Shown piece by piece: positions 37,416 through 51,677 of a stretch of DNA of 64,000 bases. The number at the start of each line of letters is the position of its first letter. Position 1 is the first letter of the stretch. Below the pieces are notes generated by a model. The model saw nothing but the letters and a program-made list of their open reading frames with translations. It made no database searches and was not told where the DNA came from. Both the position numbers and the translations under genes were made by a program. Origin of the DNA: Anseranas semipalmata (lineage: Eukaryota > Chordata > Aves > Anseriformes > Anseranatidae); the NCBI GenBank assembly GCA_013399115.1, contig VXAA01003989.1:640020-704019 (forward strand). Direction: 5' to 3'.

Positions 37416-40400
37416 ATTGGGCATCGCTTCAGTCAGAAGAACATAGTAGTCTACCATGCCATTCATGAATCAGCTCAAGCAAAAGTAACAACTGTATTCC
37501 AAAGTGAAAATTGGAATTTTTCCGCTACCAGGATGCAGGGAACTAAACATTACAGCTATTCCTACTGCAAAGTAGAGACCTGGGTACACCAGACCACCCT
37601 TACCTCCCTCGCTGTTCTGGATCCAGACTCAGTTTTCAGAAGGACACTGTTTGTTCGTCTGTACCAGCTCGCAGGTTCAGCATAGACACAGTGCCCCATT
37701 ACTACTAAGAACCGTTTTCTGTTCTTCTCAGTAGAATATTCTGCCATCACTCAGAAATTGTTGCTTTGTAATATTATAGTGTTCTTCCACTGGTTCTTAT
37801 GCCTCCGTAATGTCCCACCCACCGCCCACTGCAGAGAAACTCAGTTTTCACATGCCTGTCCCTCACCATGGAAAGAGGAGGGGAAGAAGAAGGAGAGGGG
37901 GGGAAGTACGGATACTTCATTTATATTATTAAATAGAGAATAAAAATTCATCAACAAAATGCCCTACCGATATTCATTGCTGCACTGGAGTGTCCATGGG
38001 CGAAACAGGAAGCACAGTAAGAGTTTCCCGTGACTCAGGCCTAGCAATAATTCCTGTGTAAACTTCCACCAGCGGCAGCAGCTGACACGTCAATGGCAAA
38101 ACAAGCCACTGTCCTAGAGTTAGAAAGAGTAGCCAGCTTTGAAGCAGCAGTAAGTCTAGCACAGCCCCTCTGGGCTAAATGTCTTGGTAGTGACAAGCTG
38201 CACCAGAACCTTTCTAGAGCTCTCTTGCTTTACAATAGATCCACAGGTTTTCATCATAGATCTACACTTCTGCTACTACTGTGCCCTTGCTCCAAAGTTG
38301 CTGCTCAGTCCAGACTCCACCACCACCAAAAGCCCCACCAGCTGCCTGCACGGCACCTGCCCACAGCCCCAGCAATCTCTGCAATTTGAGTAAGGCATGC
38401 TGCTGCTGCTGCTTTCCCAGCGGGAAGAACCACTGCTGAAATGCCCTCTTCCCCAGTCCCTCTCTACCTACACTGACCGCTGTAGAAACAAGAAGGTTTA
38501 TTAATAAGCAGGAGGAAAAGGTCATCAACTTCACTTGGATCCGTGACTTTCTAGGCTAAGATCACTTGCAAAGTATGCCAGAAGGGCCAGATATGAGATC
38601 AGTTTGCCCTGAACTCACCATGAAACTGCAGGGAAACAATACAGCAAACACCTGCGAGGTCTCCCACAAAGTCCTATTGCCAAACCAGTGCTAACACGCC
38701 CATGCTGATACTGAACAGAAAGGTGTTTTACAGCTCCCATTGATTTCAGCTAAGCCAAAGTAAATCTCCAGTGAGGTAGGGAAAAAAGCAACACAGAACA
38801 AGTTCAGCAGCAGACAACGGATTACTTAACAGCTGGTACTACATTTTGGGGTTATTTCTGCAAGTCCTTTCCTCCCAACTTTTGCATAACGGTGTCATTT
38901 CATAGGTTTCCATTCTTCCTCAAGCTTGTACAGACTTGAATGAACTGAACAAGCAGAGAACAGAGCCATTCATCAACTTTTCAAAGGCCTCTATACAGAT
39001 GGACCAACTTACAGTGCAATTAAGAAAACATATAAAACCCAAACAGGTAGCACAAAAGAATATACTCTTGCTACTGAAGTGCATATGTCGTTTACTGGCA
39101 TAATATTTAGCTTAAACAGAAGGTTTCCAGATTCAGACAAATTTTTCTCTTTTTCTCTTTCCCATTTCATAGGAATTTTCTTTTTTGCAGTCACGGATCT
39201 CAGTTATGTCACTGAAGACATATTAATGTGTCCTGCTCAGTTCTTGAATTTTTTTTATTTTACTTTTTACTTATTTATTTAAAAACTTAATTCTGGTAAT
39301 TTAGATGCACGAGTGCACCGTGGTAGAGCACACTCCTACAGACGAAGACAGGGAGAGGGGCTGAGCCCGCTCTACCCTTGCTCCAGACGTAGCTGCAGAC
39401 AATACAGCCGCACAGCGCTATCCGGCAGTGCAAAGAAAGAGGCAAGCAGACAGGACACTGGTCACATCACTCTTACGTTCCCCGGGGCAGCCACGAGGCT
39501 CAGAGAGAGATACGTATGCCACCAGCCTTAAACTCATACATTTAATGTTTAGCTACCATAGTACAGTTTGCATTCTTCATCAGTTCCTCTAGCTGCAAGA
39601 CACAGGGCACCACGGCAGCCACTGGGTTTTAACCGTTATGGTCTGTGTTCTTCAGACAAATTACAAATAGCTGTAAAAATAAACGTCAACTTTAGCTTAG
39701 CAAGTTGGCAAATCTTACACCATACATCACACATTCTACATGACAGATATGACAGCGGACAGAAAATACCTGACCTGACAAAGTTGAAGTGCCATATGCA
39801 GAAGTTTCCTAGAGCTAAACATCCTGCACGGGCAGAGTTGCACAACCAGATTATGCCCAACAAAATCCCCAAGACGGGACATGTGGCATGATACTCTCAG
39901 CGTGGCCCACCAGTCGAAGTGAAGGAAGATGACCTTCAACATGAACACATCCAGAGTGACTTGTGGAAATAACAAGACATACATTTGAAAAGATATTTTC
40001 ACTTGAGAGAAAAAAGAAAAAAGAAAAAAAAAGTTTTTCATATCAGGTGGATGACAGTATCCCTGGTATGAAGAGATAGTATGGTGGCACATATAAAACC
40101 CAACAATAAACAGCAGGAAGACAGATGGCTGATGTTTTATTTCAGCATGCCTCCAAACGTTCGATTTCACGGAACCTTAGTTTATGAAACACGGTAACAA
40201 CTGACACGGCTTAGCTTACTTTACCTTTGGTGTCCCCACAGCAATGAAATACACATCACTGAGATGTTTCTGCTATGTGGCAACGTTCCCAGGTATGTCA
40301 TTTAGAGAAGTCTTAAACAGCTTTGAATTCCATTTTGAATTCTCTACCTGCAAATGTTATTTGCAAAGATTAAAATGAAAGCAAACAAAAGCACATTCAC

Positions 40401-42648
40401 TCAGCCGTGCATGTGGAGACTGAAACACTGGGGGAGACCTTTGACTTCATTCTCTCTGTTCTAAATCAAAACACACATTAAAAAAAAAAAATTGTTGGAA
40501 GGCAGGAGGTGGGGGAGCATGGCAATAGACTTTGGGGAGTCTCACTAGGTATTTTGCCACCAGGAAAAAAACAGCAGCTTTCCTGCCCCAAATTCATAAT
40601 GCAGCACATAGATGTGCTTACTGTTGGGCCTTCCTGTGCTTTGCGGTATTTTGCTACCTCAGCTGTCTTGATGTACAAGAGTTCTGTGAACAAAATAGAT
40701 CAAACTGAAGCTCATGAGGTTTTTTCATATATTTTTTTTTATATATCAAATTTTAAACATTAAAAAGCTGTCTGTAGCTGAGTATCATGATCATATTCAA
40801 GGTTCTAGGATTTATAACCAACTCCATTTTTTGGTGACATTGTATCACCCTTCCCTAGTTACTGAGTGGTCAGAAAAATCTTGTGTATTGTGCAGAACAC
40901 AAACTACTGTCACTGCCACTTCATCCGAAATGACTCAGGTCAGAGCCTTCCCACTAAAGCATGATGAAGAGCAGCAGTTCTTAGACTCACTCCAGTTAAA
41001 CAGTCTTCCTGGATCTTAAGAAACTGAGCCTTTGAACATCACCACAGTCAAGAAGGAAGTTTCCCCTCATGTACTTTTCCCTCAATGACATGGAGATTAT
41101 TCCTAGCCCAATGTATGCTCTTTCTCAAGCTAGCAAACCTCAGAAACATGCCTTTTCTTTGCAAGTTGCCAGCAAATAAGAAAACAGTCAAAAATAGACA
41201 TAACAGTTGGGGAATTAAAGGAACCTTTTTTTCCCCTTCCCATTCCAAATCAGCAGCAGCTCCCATTTACAGCTCTCCGCCAGGACTCTGTCCCTCGGTG
41301 ACTCTAAGCGTCTAACCAGACTGCTAAGAATAGCTTTAGCAACAAGACATGCACATTATCAGCAGAAAACATTTCTGCAGACCTAGTAACAGCCCCATAG
41401 CTTAGTCTGACGACACGAGAGACTGAAGAGGCAGACTGAAGAACCGTTTGTCGAGTTCGGGAAGCCTTTACTGCATGCACATCCATGCCCATCACAGACA
41501 GAACATACATATTTTTTTCCAAGATGATGGATATTTCACAAGCAATTTCAATAAATTGTATTGAAAATGATTTTTTTTTCATAAGCATAAGCGAGTTATA
41601 AGCAACACTGACTGTAAAATCAGAATATGCTAGAAACCTATCAATAATCTGAAGTACACCTAAATATACATTAGCATGCAATTCAGCAGCCTTCCACAAT
41701 TCTTTCTCTGGATGTCTTATAAGCAGCACGTAATAAAGTACATGACACTTTGTAGGCCTTGGCAACATTCAGCACTTCAGAAGTTATTTTTCTCACTGTA
41801 AATTGGTAATAAAACAGGCAGAGATTAAAAGGCTTGCCCAGGTGTGGAGGCCTGTGTGGTGGGTTCTGTTATTTCATTGCATGCTATGACCACTACTTCT
41901 GGAAAAATGCACGAGATCCTTCGTTACCCAAAGTCCTGAGCTGCAGAATTAAAGGTTAGAGTCTCAAAAAGCAACGTGGGGCATGTTTCCGTCAAACCTT
42001 GAGATGGGAGAATTTCAATAGCGCCGCATTAACACCAAAAAAAAAAAAAAAGCAGTTGCTTATTCTCTTTTCTACCTTTGGAAAAGACTTCTCTAGTTTA
42101 ATAGCATGAATTTAATGGAATAAAAACATTTGGTTTGCATTTTGGAAGGTAGTTTTCACAAAACCTACTTCTAACGCAAATGAATCAGAGATTGAGGCTG
42201 TCCTTCACGTAGATATTCTCTCCAAAATTTGAGGCAAATTTTTCTCATCAGTAGCAAAGCAATTAGCAAAGCATTCAACATCAACTTACAAAGTTTCTAA
42301 ACATGAAGATGTCCTATTTATTCTGTCTCTCATTTTGCAAAGATGTTGAGGTATTTTAATTCTTCCCATGGCAAACAACAGTAACTTTCACACCGATACC
42401 TCCCAAACTGACTCACCATTTATGAAGTTACACATCCATAAGCATCATGTCATAAAACTGACTGCATTAAAAGCTCTAATTTTAAGAAGCCTGGGTGATA
42501 TCAATAGCAGTTACTTCACACTTGGAACACATGCTTCAGAAGTATTTTTTCTTGGGCAGTTAAAATCCTTACCTTCTTACAGTCCAACAGTGCTGTTTTA
42601 CCCCCAAATAAATTCCTATGCAGATTTGAAGTAATACTTCAAAGCATC

Positions 42649-42700
42649 TTTTTTTTTTTTTTTTTTTAAATAAAGATTTAGAGTGCTGTTTTTTTTTTTT
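42649..42700. repeat. Two poly(T) tracts (19 and 12 nt)
   Basis: T19 at 42649-42667 and T12 at 42689-42700 with an A-rich spacer between them. On the TRAK1 strand these are A tracts. Confidence 0.85.
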
Positions 42701-44516
42701 CATCCTAAGTTTAAAGTAGATTTTAGCAAAGCAGAATTTTCCATGGCTACAACAAACACCCAGGGAAGTTCAGGGAGTCCATTCGTCCATTTGTTTTTCC
42801 CATGACACTTTCACTGGAGGGCAAGTCACATCAGTTACACTGTGACCTTCCCATTGATGTTATGTTAATGACCACGCCAGAAACAAAGTTTTCTGGACCC
42901 AGTTAAAAATTACTGCACTGTTGATGTAATAGCTACAGTACTGGGAAACATGCAAGTAAACCAGCGCTTATGCGTAACTTAAAAAAAGAAAAAGGGTAAA
43001 GAGTAGAAAACCCAGTGAACTTGCATCTTTCTTTCCGAGGCAGAGGAGAGAACTTGACTGACTAACCTATACTTTGCCACTTCGAGATAAACATTTCAAG
43101 TTTCTTTTGTTTTCCATTGAAGGAAGAGGCTGGGAGAGAGTCGCACATCTGAACTTACCTACTTTCCTCTCAACTTTGAGAGACAAGCATTTTCCCTACC
43201 ACATACGTTCTCTCTTTCACCTCTCCAAGAACTTCACTTATGGGAAGAAAAGGAAAAGCCCAGTCCAGAAGTCACCAGTGCTTCTCATCAAGCTGAAGGA
43301 TAGCCTGACCAGAGTCACTCGTCTCCTCTTGTTGTACCTTCTTTATCAAAGTTACCAGGAGCAGTACCAAACAAGTTTATTGAAGACTCCACTGAAAATT
43401 GGCTAGCCCAGAGCAGGCACCAGCACTGGCAGGCCAATTTTCCTTCACTTTCCTTTGCAGAGTTAGGTGCAGTTGTGCAGTAACATTTGCCAATGTACTA
43501 CATTTCCTGAGAATAAAGAGTGGGTTAAGGGAAGGAAACAAACAATCCAGCCAGGAACGAGTAAAAATAAGCTCAAGGTCTCTTATATCAATACATGTCT
43601 AAATTAGAATTTCCACATGATATCTGAGCTATCTATATTAAGCCTCCCAGGCCAGTCTTCCACTAAATTAAGCTCTTGAGTGGCTTCAAGTTCACATGAT
43701 TTTTTGAACCTAACTAGGCAGCTATTCTTTCTGCATCTGCTGTATTGAAAGTTTCCTTGTCAGCCACATTTTTCAACTTCAGTTCCAGCTCTCTGATGAA
43801 ACCCTCTATATGTGAACTCAAGTGACATCAGGAACAACTTTTCATCTCTTTTAGAACGAAAGGTTTTCAGAACGAGATGTGATGAGAGGGGACAGCACCT
43901 CAGTTGATGAGGAAATAGTTTCAGAATTTAAAAACCTAACAACGTGGAAACCACAATGTGAAATACCCTCGTACCGCTTCTAATCCTCAGGTTTTCCCAG
44001 TCATTCCTGTACAGCCCAACAATGACTAGCAATGATTTGAAGGCAAGCTATACTGCTCTAAAAGGCCCCATATCCATCTCCACCTTTAATTTTATATTTG
44101 AAATGAGTTGTCTCGGAATAATCTGAACTAAAATCCTAATTAGAAAGGCTAATAAGTGTATTATAAATCAGTCCCAATAGTTCCAGTTCTGTTAAAAGAC
44201 CGCATTAGTTAAGATTCATTCAGCTTTCTTGCTAGTCTGCAAAGACTGCAAGTTTTAGTGCAGACCTACTCTTCGCTTTTATGCAAGCTCCCTTCACACG
44301 TTTAGAAGCAGTCTGATCACTGAACAAGACCTTGGGACCATAGGGCAGTTTCTAACAGCAAACTTCATGTAGTCTCCTCTGCCTCCAACTTTCTTCTTGC
44401 AGTCTGTGTCAGTCATGTTTTGGTATACAGATGACCAGAAAAAAAGTATTTTCATTGTAGTCCATGCCATAGATGTAGATATATTAAACAGCAACACCCA
44501 GAATACACAAGAGATT

Positions 44517-44539
44517 GGGGGGGAGGGAGAGGGGGGGGG
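44517..44539. repeat. G-rich tract with G-quadruplex potential
   Basis: Runs of seven, three and nine G separated by single or few A. The + strand could form a quadruplex. The TRAK1 pre-mRNA would carry the C-rich complement. Confidence 0.75.
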
Positions 44540-47500
44540 TGACCTGTTGAAAATATTTCTGGTTTTAATGTCTTCCTTCAAATGAACAATGAAATCTGTC
44601 AGATCTATCTCACTCAGGAATACTTTTATTTCTTTAGCCTACTCCCTATGCACAAGGGCTCCTACAAGAATTTAAGTGCCCTTTGGTTGCAATGCAATCC
44701 TACCTGAACCAGTAGGGACAGGGAAGCAGGAGACTAAAAGGAACCAAGAAGAAAGGTATTCTTTCTACCTGATGTGAACTCTTATCTCCGTCCATCTACA
44801 GTTATGCTCCCACAATTTGCAGTCAGGTGCTAACAACTCTACAAAAGAATTTAGTTTTCTTCCCTTTGCTTTCCTACAGTTGTCTAAAAAGAGCACTGAG
44901 ATTTTTTGAGCGTGTTAAGGATTTTAAGTATTGCAGGTAGTGCCAGTCGATAGCATTTTTATGAAGTTTATAAATGGCAGGCTTTTGATTAAGAAACTTC
45001 AACTTCCTTCGAGTCAGTCAATCACAGAGCAAGGAACAGCTATTAAAGGCATTGTTCCAAAGCTAAAAAGCTCCCAGGCATGCAAAGGTCCTTTAAACTG
45101 TTTTGGCACAGAGATAAAGTGGGTTTTGTAACAAAGAGCATGTGAAAAAAAGTTAAACTTGATTCCTTGTTTTAACTTGATTAGAAGCAGTTGCAAATTT
45201 TTATAAGTTCACTAAATGTACTCATTGCTTTAGTAAAGTTCAGACAGACAAATTGTGGAGTAGTAAAAAGAATGAGTAAGTTACATATACTTGTTCCAAA
45301 TTTGATTACAGCAGTGAAGATTACTACATTTAAATTTACTAGTAAGCAAACAAGTTCACAGTAATTGTGCTTGTTAGGGGGAAAAAATATTTCTACTTAG
45401 TTTTCCCACCTTCCAGTCACCAGAACACAAGCATTTAACTCTCCAACAGCAACCAAATATTTCAGAGCTATCAAGATTTAAAAATTATTCTTAAAATAAT
45501 AGACCTCTATGAAAAAAATAGATAATATCTTCTGAAACTCATGCAATAATTTGTTACCATTTTGCTTTTTTCCTGTTTGGAAGTTCTGGTTTCAAATTGA
45601 AATACAAACAAGAAAACCAAACTCAAATGTGCTTAATAAAATGACGACACCCCCAGCACAAGTCATCTTGTATTCCAAAGGAAACACTCGTAACTAAGCT
45701 CCTTATATTGTAAGAATTTCCATTTTAACAGAACAAGTCCAGCATACCAGTTAGACAGGCATCACTAATAGCATACTTCAGTAAATAGGCTTAAAGTTAC
45801 CGAAGTATCTATTAGCATATAAACATTAACACGTCTGCTGCCCCTCATGCTCCAGGAGCACCAACAGAAATAAGTGATAAGTGATTTATCCTATGAATAT
45901 CCTATGGCATCCCAAATAGCTGTAAATTCTTTGCAGCCCAAAGCCTGCAAAGTTGTGCAAATAATTCAGCATGCACCAGTTTACCTGCTCCCATCACAGC
46001 AACTGTTTAATAACAGTATCATGACTTAAGATACCTGATGGCCAAAGCAGTTTCATCTATAGCCTTAAAAATCTTAAATAACTCAAATTCCTACTGTTTT
46101 ATTCTCAAAAAAGAAAAAAATATATGGTGGCAGCATTTTAAATAACATGACAGTCTACTAGGACTAACTTTAGACTCTGAGGTACAACTGCAATCAGGGG
46201 GAGGGCAGAAAACAGCCTGAATAAAGAGCAATCCTTGACCCCTTCAAGCACAGCACACTGTTGATGCCCTGCTTTTGCACATCCAAGCACAAGCCTTTCC
46301 CTCTGCCCCAAGAGAACAAAACCTGTATGTGACAATACAACCGCAGCTCAGCTCAGCATTATTTGAGAAAGAGGCCAGGCAGCGTTATGCAGCGCAACAG
46401 CTGAAAAACAACATTGAACTGAACTGCAGAGTAAGGGAATCCGAAAAGTACTAAAACAGCATTTGCCATGTTCCCTCTCTTTCTTTGAGTTGATTTAAAA
46501 CATGCTAGCAATGCCTCTGCACACACATTACATACATAGCACATTGAAAGCTAAGCTCTATGAAACTCACAAACAGTATCAGGGAATCGCAACTCCGTAG
46601 CAGCCATCACTGTACCTGGTTTTCAACTCTTTTTGCTCCTGATCATCTGTATAGCATTCTTCCTTTCTTGACTCTGCTTTCCCCCTCCAGAATTTCACCA
46701 TTTGGCTAGCAGGCTCGCTTTAAGCGTCGCTTCTATTTGCGTTTCCCCCACACGAAGAGTTCTTGATGCTGTAAGGTCATTTGAATGCTATTGTAACTTT
46801 GGCTCACGCACAAGTTTCCTCGCCCTCTCTTGGCTGAGCAGTTGCACAAACTACCAAACTGAGTCAAAGAGAAAGGGTTGGACTACTCCTCTCCTCAGTC
46901 TGCTGCATGAAAACCTTGATCTTCAGAATACATTATACAGTATCAGCATTCTTAGCCACGTCCAAAAAGTTTAGTTTCAGCACAGAGCAGTATAGACAAC
47001 TATATGCAAACATCCTCTGAACAGAGTACAGGTTAGCAAATCCTCTCCTCAAACATCCTAAGCAAAAACAGGGAAATGTATACCATCATGAAAGCACTAC
47101 AAAACGTTTCCAGAGTCTTTACAAAAAGTAGGAAGATTTATCTACAGAAAAAAAAAAATAAAGCAGCACTTTAATATGCATACATTTCAAAAGACCAAGG
47201 CTTTCTGCTGCTCTCTGCTGCAAGTCTTGACACACTGATAGACTAACAGCGCTATGAGCTCATCTGGCAATCACACAAGTACTCCCACAAATTAAGCCCC
47301 GTTTTGTTGAATTTATGCTCCTAAAAGACAGACAGTCACAAATTCTATCCTCCCCAAAACGGCATTTTTATATAGCACATGGGCTGTCCCCTCAGCAAAT
47401 TTTGAGTCTGACGAATTTGGAAATAATTGCTCGGTAGTTTTCTTGAGGAACGAGAAATTTCATTTCCTAATCTCTCCTACAAGACAGATCACACTTGTTC

Positions 47501-50500
47501 TCAGACTGCCTCCTGTCTCCTCACATCCAGGACAAGTTTGCAATTGCAGCCACCTCTTCTCCCAGCAGCAGTGCTCTGATCCAGTTCTCCGTTTCTAAAC
47601 AAAGGATGCATAAATTTGGTCTTTCAAGGGAAAGTCCACACCAGTGACAAACATTTGAATCATTGTAGCTATGGAATGCAACTCCCTCCCAGCAAAAACT
47701 TCTCCAAAACCAGATACTCCTTCAGACAAAATAAAGGATAAGCCAATTTTAAGCATTTCTTATCTGATCCTGCTTGTTGAAGTTATCTTCCCCATCTTGT
47801 CTAACTATCCAGACTCTTTAAAAAAAAAAAAATCAACTGTAATTATTCAAAAGACTTAAACTTACATTGATGGTTATTTAAAGTGCTTCCTATTACATCA
47901 AACTTTTGGATGCTGACAACCCAACTCCAATCCAAAAAAAGATTCTTCATTTCAGACTGTCTTCTTACTACAGAAATCCTTTCCTCTCATGTATGTTTTC
48001 AGACTGATTTACATTCAATCATTTCATTATTCTTCAGTTCATGACTGAGCATAACCATATGCCTGGACAAAGTCCAGCCTTTAAGATATATAAGCCATCA
48101 TTTGCTTCATCGGTGGAGCTGTAGATATTCCCAGTGCCTTTTCACACCACCACTTCCTGCCTCATGACAGTCCTGACTCATGCAGTTTTAGCAAGAACTG
48201 TTAGGAGTATCAGGCTGTGATTACAGACAACTGAAATTCACCATATGGTGAACGCTGGATTTCACTAGGTAATTTAAATTTGCAAATGAAACCCTGTTCT
48301 CATGGGCATTTCTATACTTCCTCTTAAGCTTGAACACAAATACCTGCAAAATGAGAAATAAAATTTAAGCCCGATAGTGAAATAACGAGATTTAAAGTAA
48401 TAACAAGTGAAAATATTTCATACAACCCAGGATCCGAGAAAATGAGTGTACCTGTTTCTGTTTCAAAGAAAACATCTTCCCATCCCCACGTTATTCATTA
48501 ACAGTGAATTCCACTGTTAGGGAGATACATTTTTTTTAGTATACAAAGCAATATACAAATGCAGTAGCTTAGTGCTCAGGGAATGGAAACGGAATGTAAA
48601 GGCTTACATTTCAGAGACAAAGGTTTTGATTTGTTTTTTTTCACCACGATGCAGAACTACGAAGATTTCCTGTTCATACCCTTTGCGTGCAAGCTGGGAT
48701 TTCCACATTTCCCTAAAATCCCAGCAAATAAGATACCTTGTGAAAATCCGTTTTTCATTTTCATTCATTTTTCAGTTATGAAATTGACTTTTTTCTGAGA
48801 ATTAAGAATTTTTCAACCATTGCTTTTTTTCCAGATTTTCCAATGAGCGCATGTAATTGCCATCTTCCATCTGTCTTGCCCGTGCATCTTTAACAGCAGG
48901 AAGATTTGCCTACACTATAATCAGGAATGAACAGACAATCAGACTATTTATCCTTTGCCAGACTATGTCATTGTTAAATATTCAGTGGGATAAATTAGGA
49001 TTTAACTCTACAACTGACTGACTAGTAAATCCCAATAAATTATAGAAGGTTTAGTATTTGGCAGATTTTATGCTGAAATACAAGTCATTACTTTCTATGT
49101 ATTATGAGCAGCTCCATGCACAAGTGCTTGGATGACGACCCCCCTTTTTATTTCCCCCAATTCAAAAAGCTAAAAATATATGTGCTGTACACCCAGTGAG
49201 ATTGAATTCTCACAGCAGTGCAATCACCTCTACTCCTGAAGGATGGGAAGACAAACAGATAACAATGAAAGGAAGAACAGCAGAAGACAGATCTGGACAC
49301 CTGAGCATTATCCCAGATTTTGCAAAAATGAACACAGGACCTTTGTTAGCAACAAGCGAATGGTTGTTTGGTGCTGTTTACACAGAGCAATCTTTTATAA
49401 AGAAGAGTCATCTTGCTGATACTATAAGAGCTCCAAAGCCTAAAGGCACTAACTAGATGTCTCCTGCCTATCCATAAAACATCATGCCACCACAGTAGAA
49501 ACAGTCCAGGACTGCATGACCCACACCATCCATCTACTTGCTGCATATCCTCAGGACTGTCGCTTCATGGGTTAACTCAAACACCTTTGCAGTGCCACCA
49601 AATCTCCAGTCTGGCACATCTATCCTTTGATAGCCCATTTGCTATGGACCAACTCATAATAAGCCCCACATGCAAAGCACAAGCTTTTTTGATTTCCTTT
49701 ACCTGCAGTGGATTTCAACTAAACCTTTCCAAGCTGTTTTATTTGCTAAGTTTGTAATATAACTTTCAGTATTATTTTAGCTTGGTGGCAAGGAAGAAAA
49801 AGGTCATTTTCTTTTCTAAATAAGCTAAAGAGAGATTGAGGAAGGAGGTAGCTTGTCTGTGCTAACAACTAATGTTGTTTTTACTAATGCAAGGTAACAA
49901 AAGCTTGTCCTTTGTAGTAACTGTTATCAGGTATGGTGGGTATAAAGATCCAAACTAAACAGATGTGCCAAGAAAGCTTACAGAGAAAACTGTGCATCAT
50001 TTTCCAGTGAAGAATATCCCTTACATAGCCGTCTCACACCCACACAAGCAAGTATGTGTTCAATCCAAAATCCTGCCCCTGCAGCTTCTCTGAAAACTCT
50101 GTACGTAGGCAGGATAAATTATTATTCAGAACCAGAACATTTAGAACATTTATCAGCTTTTCAGATGCCCAAGCAGTCAGTAAACAGATTCTCCTAGCAA
50201 ATAGACAAAATAGCAGACCATCTCAATATCAAAAGTATAAAGTAAGTTATTTGGCTATCGTAAGAAATTCATAAGCTGCAATGTATACAAAGTTTAGGAT
50301 GAATTTAGAAAAATTTTGCAAAAACAGGGGTGAGCACTGTAATACAGGAACTGTTTCTGCTTTCCTTCTCTAATTTACATTTGTGGTATAGTATTATAGT
50401 ATTCCATTCTTATTAACGTCAAAAGGACTGATGTAAAAAATGAGCAATGGTGCTTACTCAGTGTATCTGAATGAAAATGGCTCTTAAGGAAAAGAGGAAA

Positions 50501-50554
50501 GAAGGAAACTTCAATGATTATTTATTAGAAAACTCAGCATACATTTGATAGACT

Positions 50555-50785
50555 TGGATGGGCACCCGTGCCAGGGACCTGCAGGGACTGGCTGGGGAGC
50601 GCAGACCAGATCAGGTACAGACAGCCCGTGGTAAGAGGCAGCAGCTGCAGATGGCCGCATTAGGCATTTGGTACATCTGCCTCTATCCTCACGGGAGCCT
50701 GCTGTTCCATATGGCAAACAGGTACCAAGAGCCTGGCTCTTATGAAGCCAGTTTGAAGAGGAGGGAAAAAAAAAAAAAAAAAAAA
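50555..50785 (+). other. GC-rich segment ending in A20, possible retrocopy or exapted fragment
   Basis: About 210 bp much richer in G+C than its surroundings, running into an uninterrupted A20 (50766-50785). The body contains GCAGCAGCTGCAGATGGCC and other complex sequence, and one frame stays open (about 86 codons from 50558). I do not recognise the protein. The shape (GC-rich body plus A tail) suggests a 5'-truncated retroposed transcript, but I could not find clear target-site duplications. A chance neighbour of a poly(A) microsatellite is the alternative. Confidence 0.3.
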
Positions 50786-51677
50786 GCACAAACAGAATAT
50801 ATTGTGAGCTGGTTTTAACTAAGAATTGGCTTGGTGTCATTCTGATTATGCTACAAGCCCCCAGAACAGTGTCAGGAGGTTGCCAGTAGAAAAGCAGACA
50901 GAGCACACGTGCTATCCCTCCCCCAGCCTCGGATTCCCTCTGCCTCCAAACTTGTTATTAAGTAGTGCTTGTAATTATTAAAACCAAAATACTTCAGAAG
51001 AGACATGAGATTAAGAACAAAGATAAATACTCCGTATTTGTTTTCACCCTTGGTTCCATGAAAAAAAATCAAAATGAGTGTGCTGTTGGGGGGCAGATAA
51101 AATAAAAGCAGCAAGTGCTTACAGAAGTTAACACCACTGAGGACAATTCCTGCATGCTTCTGGGCAGCATAACCCTTCTCTCAGCTTGCATCTGCCAATC
51201 CAAAATACCAAGCTCATCTCTTTAGTTTTTAAATATTGTAGCTTAACCCTCAGGACTGTAAATTGCGTTTATACAGCAGTCTTAAGTCAACTAAGGGTCC
51301 AATTCTGCCCTCAGTTCCACTCAGTAATTCCAATTAGTACAGCTGTGCTACTTTGGATTTACACAACAGCAACAGTACAGTATAAAACTGAAAGCTTACA
51401 AACTAAAAGACTATTAAAATTAATGTTCTGGCTAACTGCTTAAGTCTAAATGTTTTGGTTGGTTGGAAAAATACAAAATACAAAGCCCCCACCAAGGAAA
51501 CTAGCCCTATCAGTGCGGCAAGCTAAGCTAAATTACTTACACTCCAACAATCTTATCTAACCATGCATAGTCTCAAAACATCTAACCTCCCCATCTGGCA
51601 ACCCAGTGTTGTATTCAGATATGGCAGCATTTAATTATGAATCAGATCGCTAGAAGAGAATAGGACAGTTAACTTAC

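Larger units (their letters stand above)
26131..51677 (-). other. TRAK1: TRAK1 intron, 25.5 kb
   Basis: Canonical GT-AG intron between the 147-nt and 293-nt exons. I find no CR1 with recognisable motifs. It holds the palindromes at 31.2 and 37.4 kb, homopolymer tracts, the GC-rich A-tailed segment at 50.6 kb, modest GC-richer patches near 34.8-34.9 and 39.3-39.5 kb, and a 27-N gap. There is no nested gene I can support. Confidence 0.8.

Noticed and set aside
37562..37750. 62-codon minus-strand frame ending at a good GAG|GTAAGGG donor
   Set aside because: The only open frame leaves in phase 0, which fits neither TRAK1 exon downstream; the other frames contain stops.
41304..41768. 154-codon open frame on the minus strand, the longest outside CR1
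   Set aside because: A rough estimate gives about one frame of this length by chance in 64 kb of AT-rich DNA read in six frames. It has no recognised motif, and no splice or promoter context supports it.
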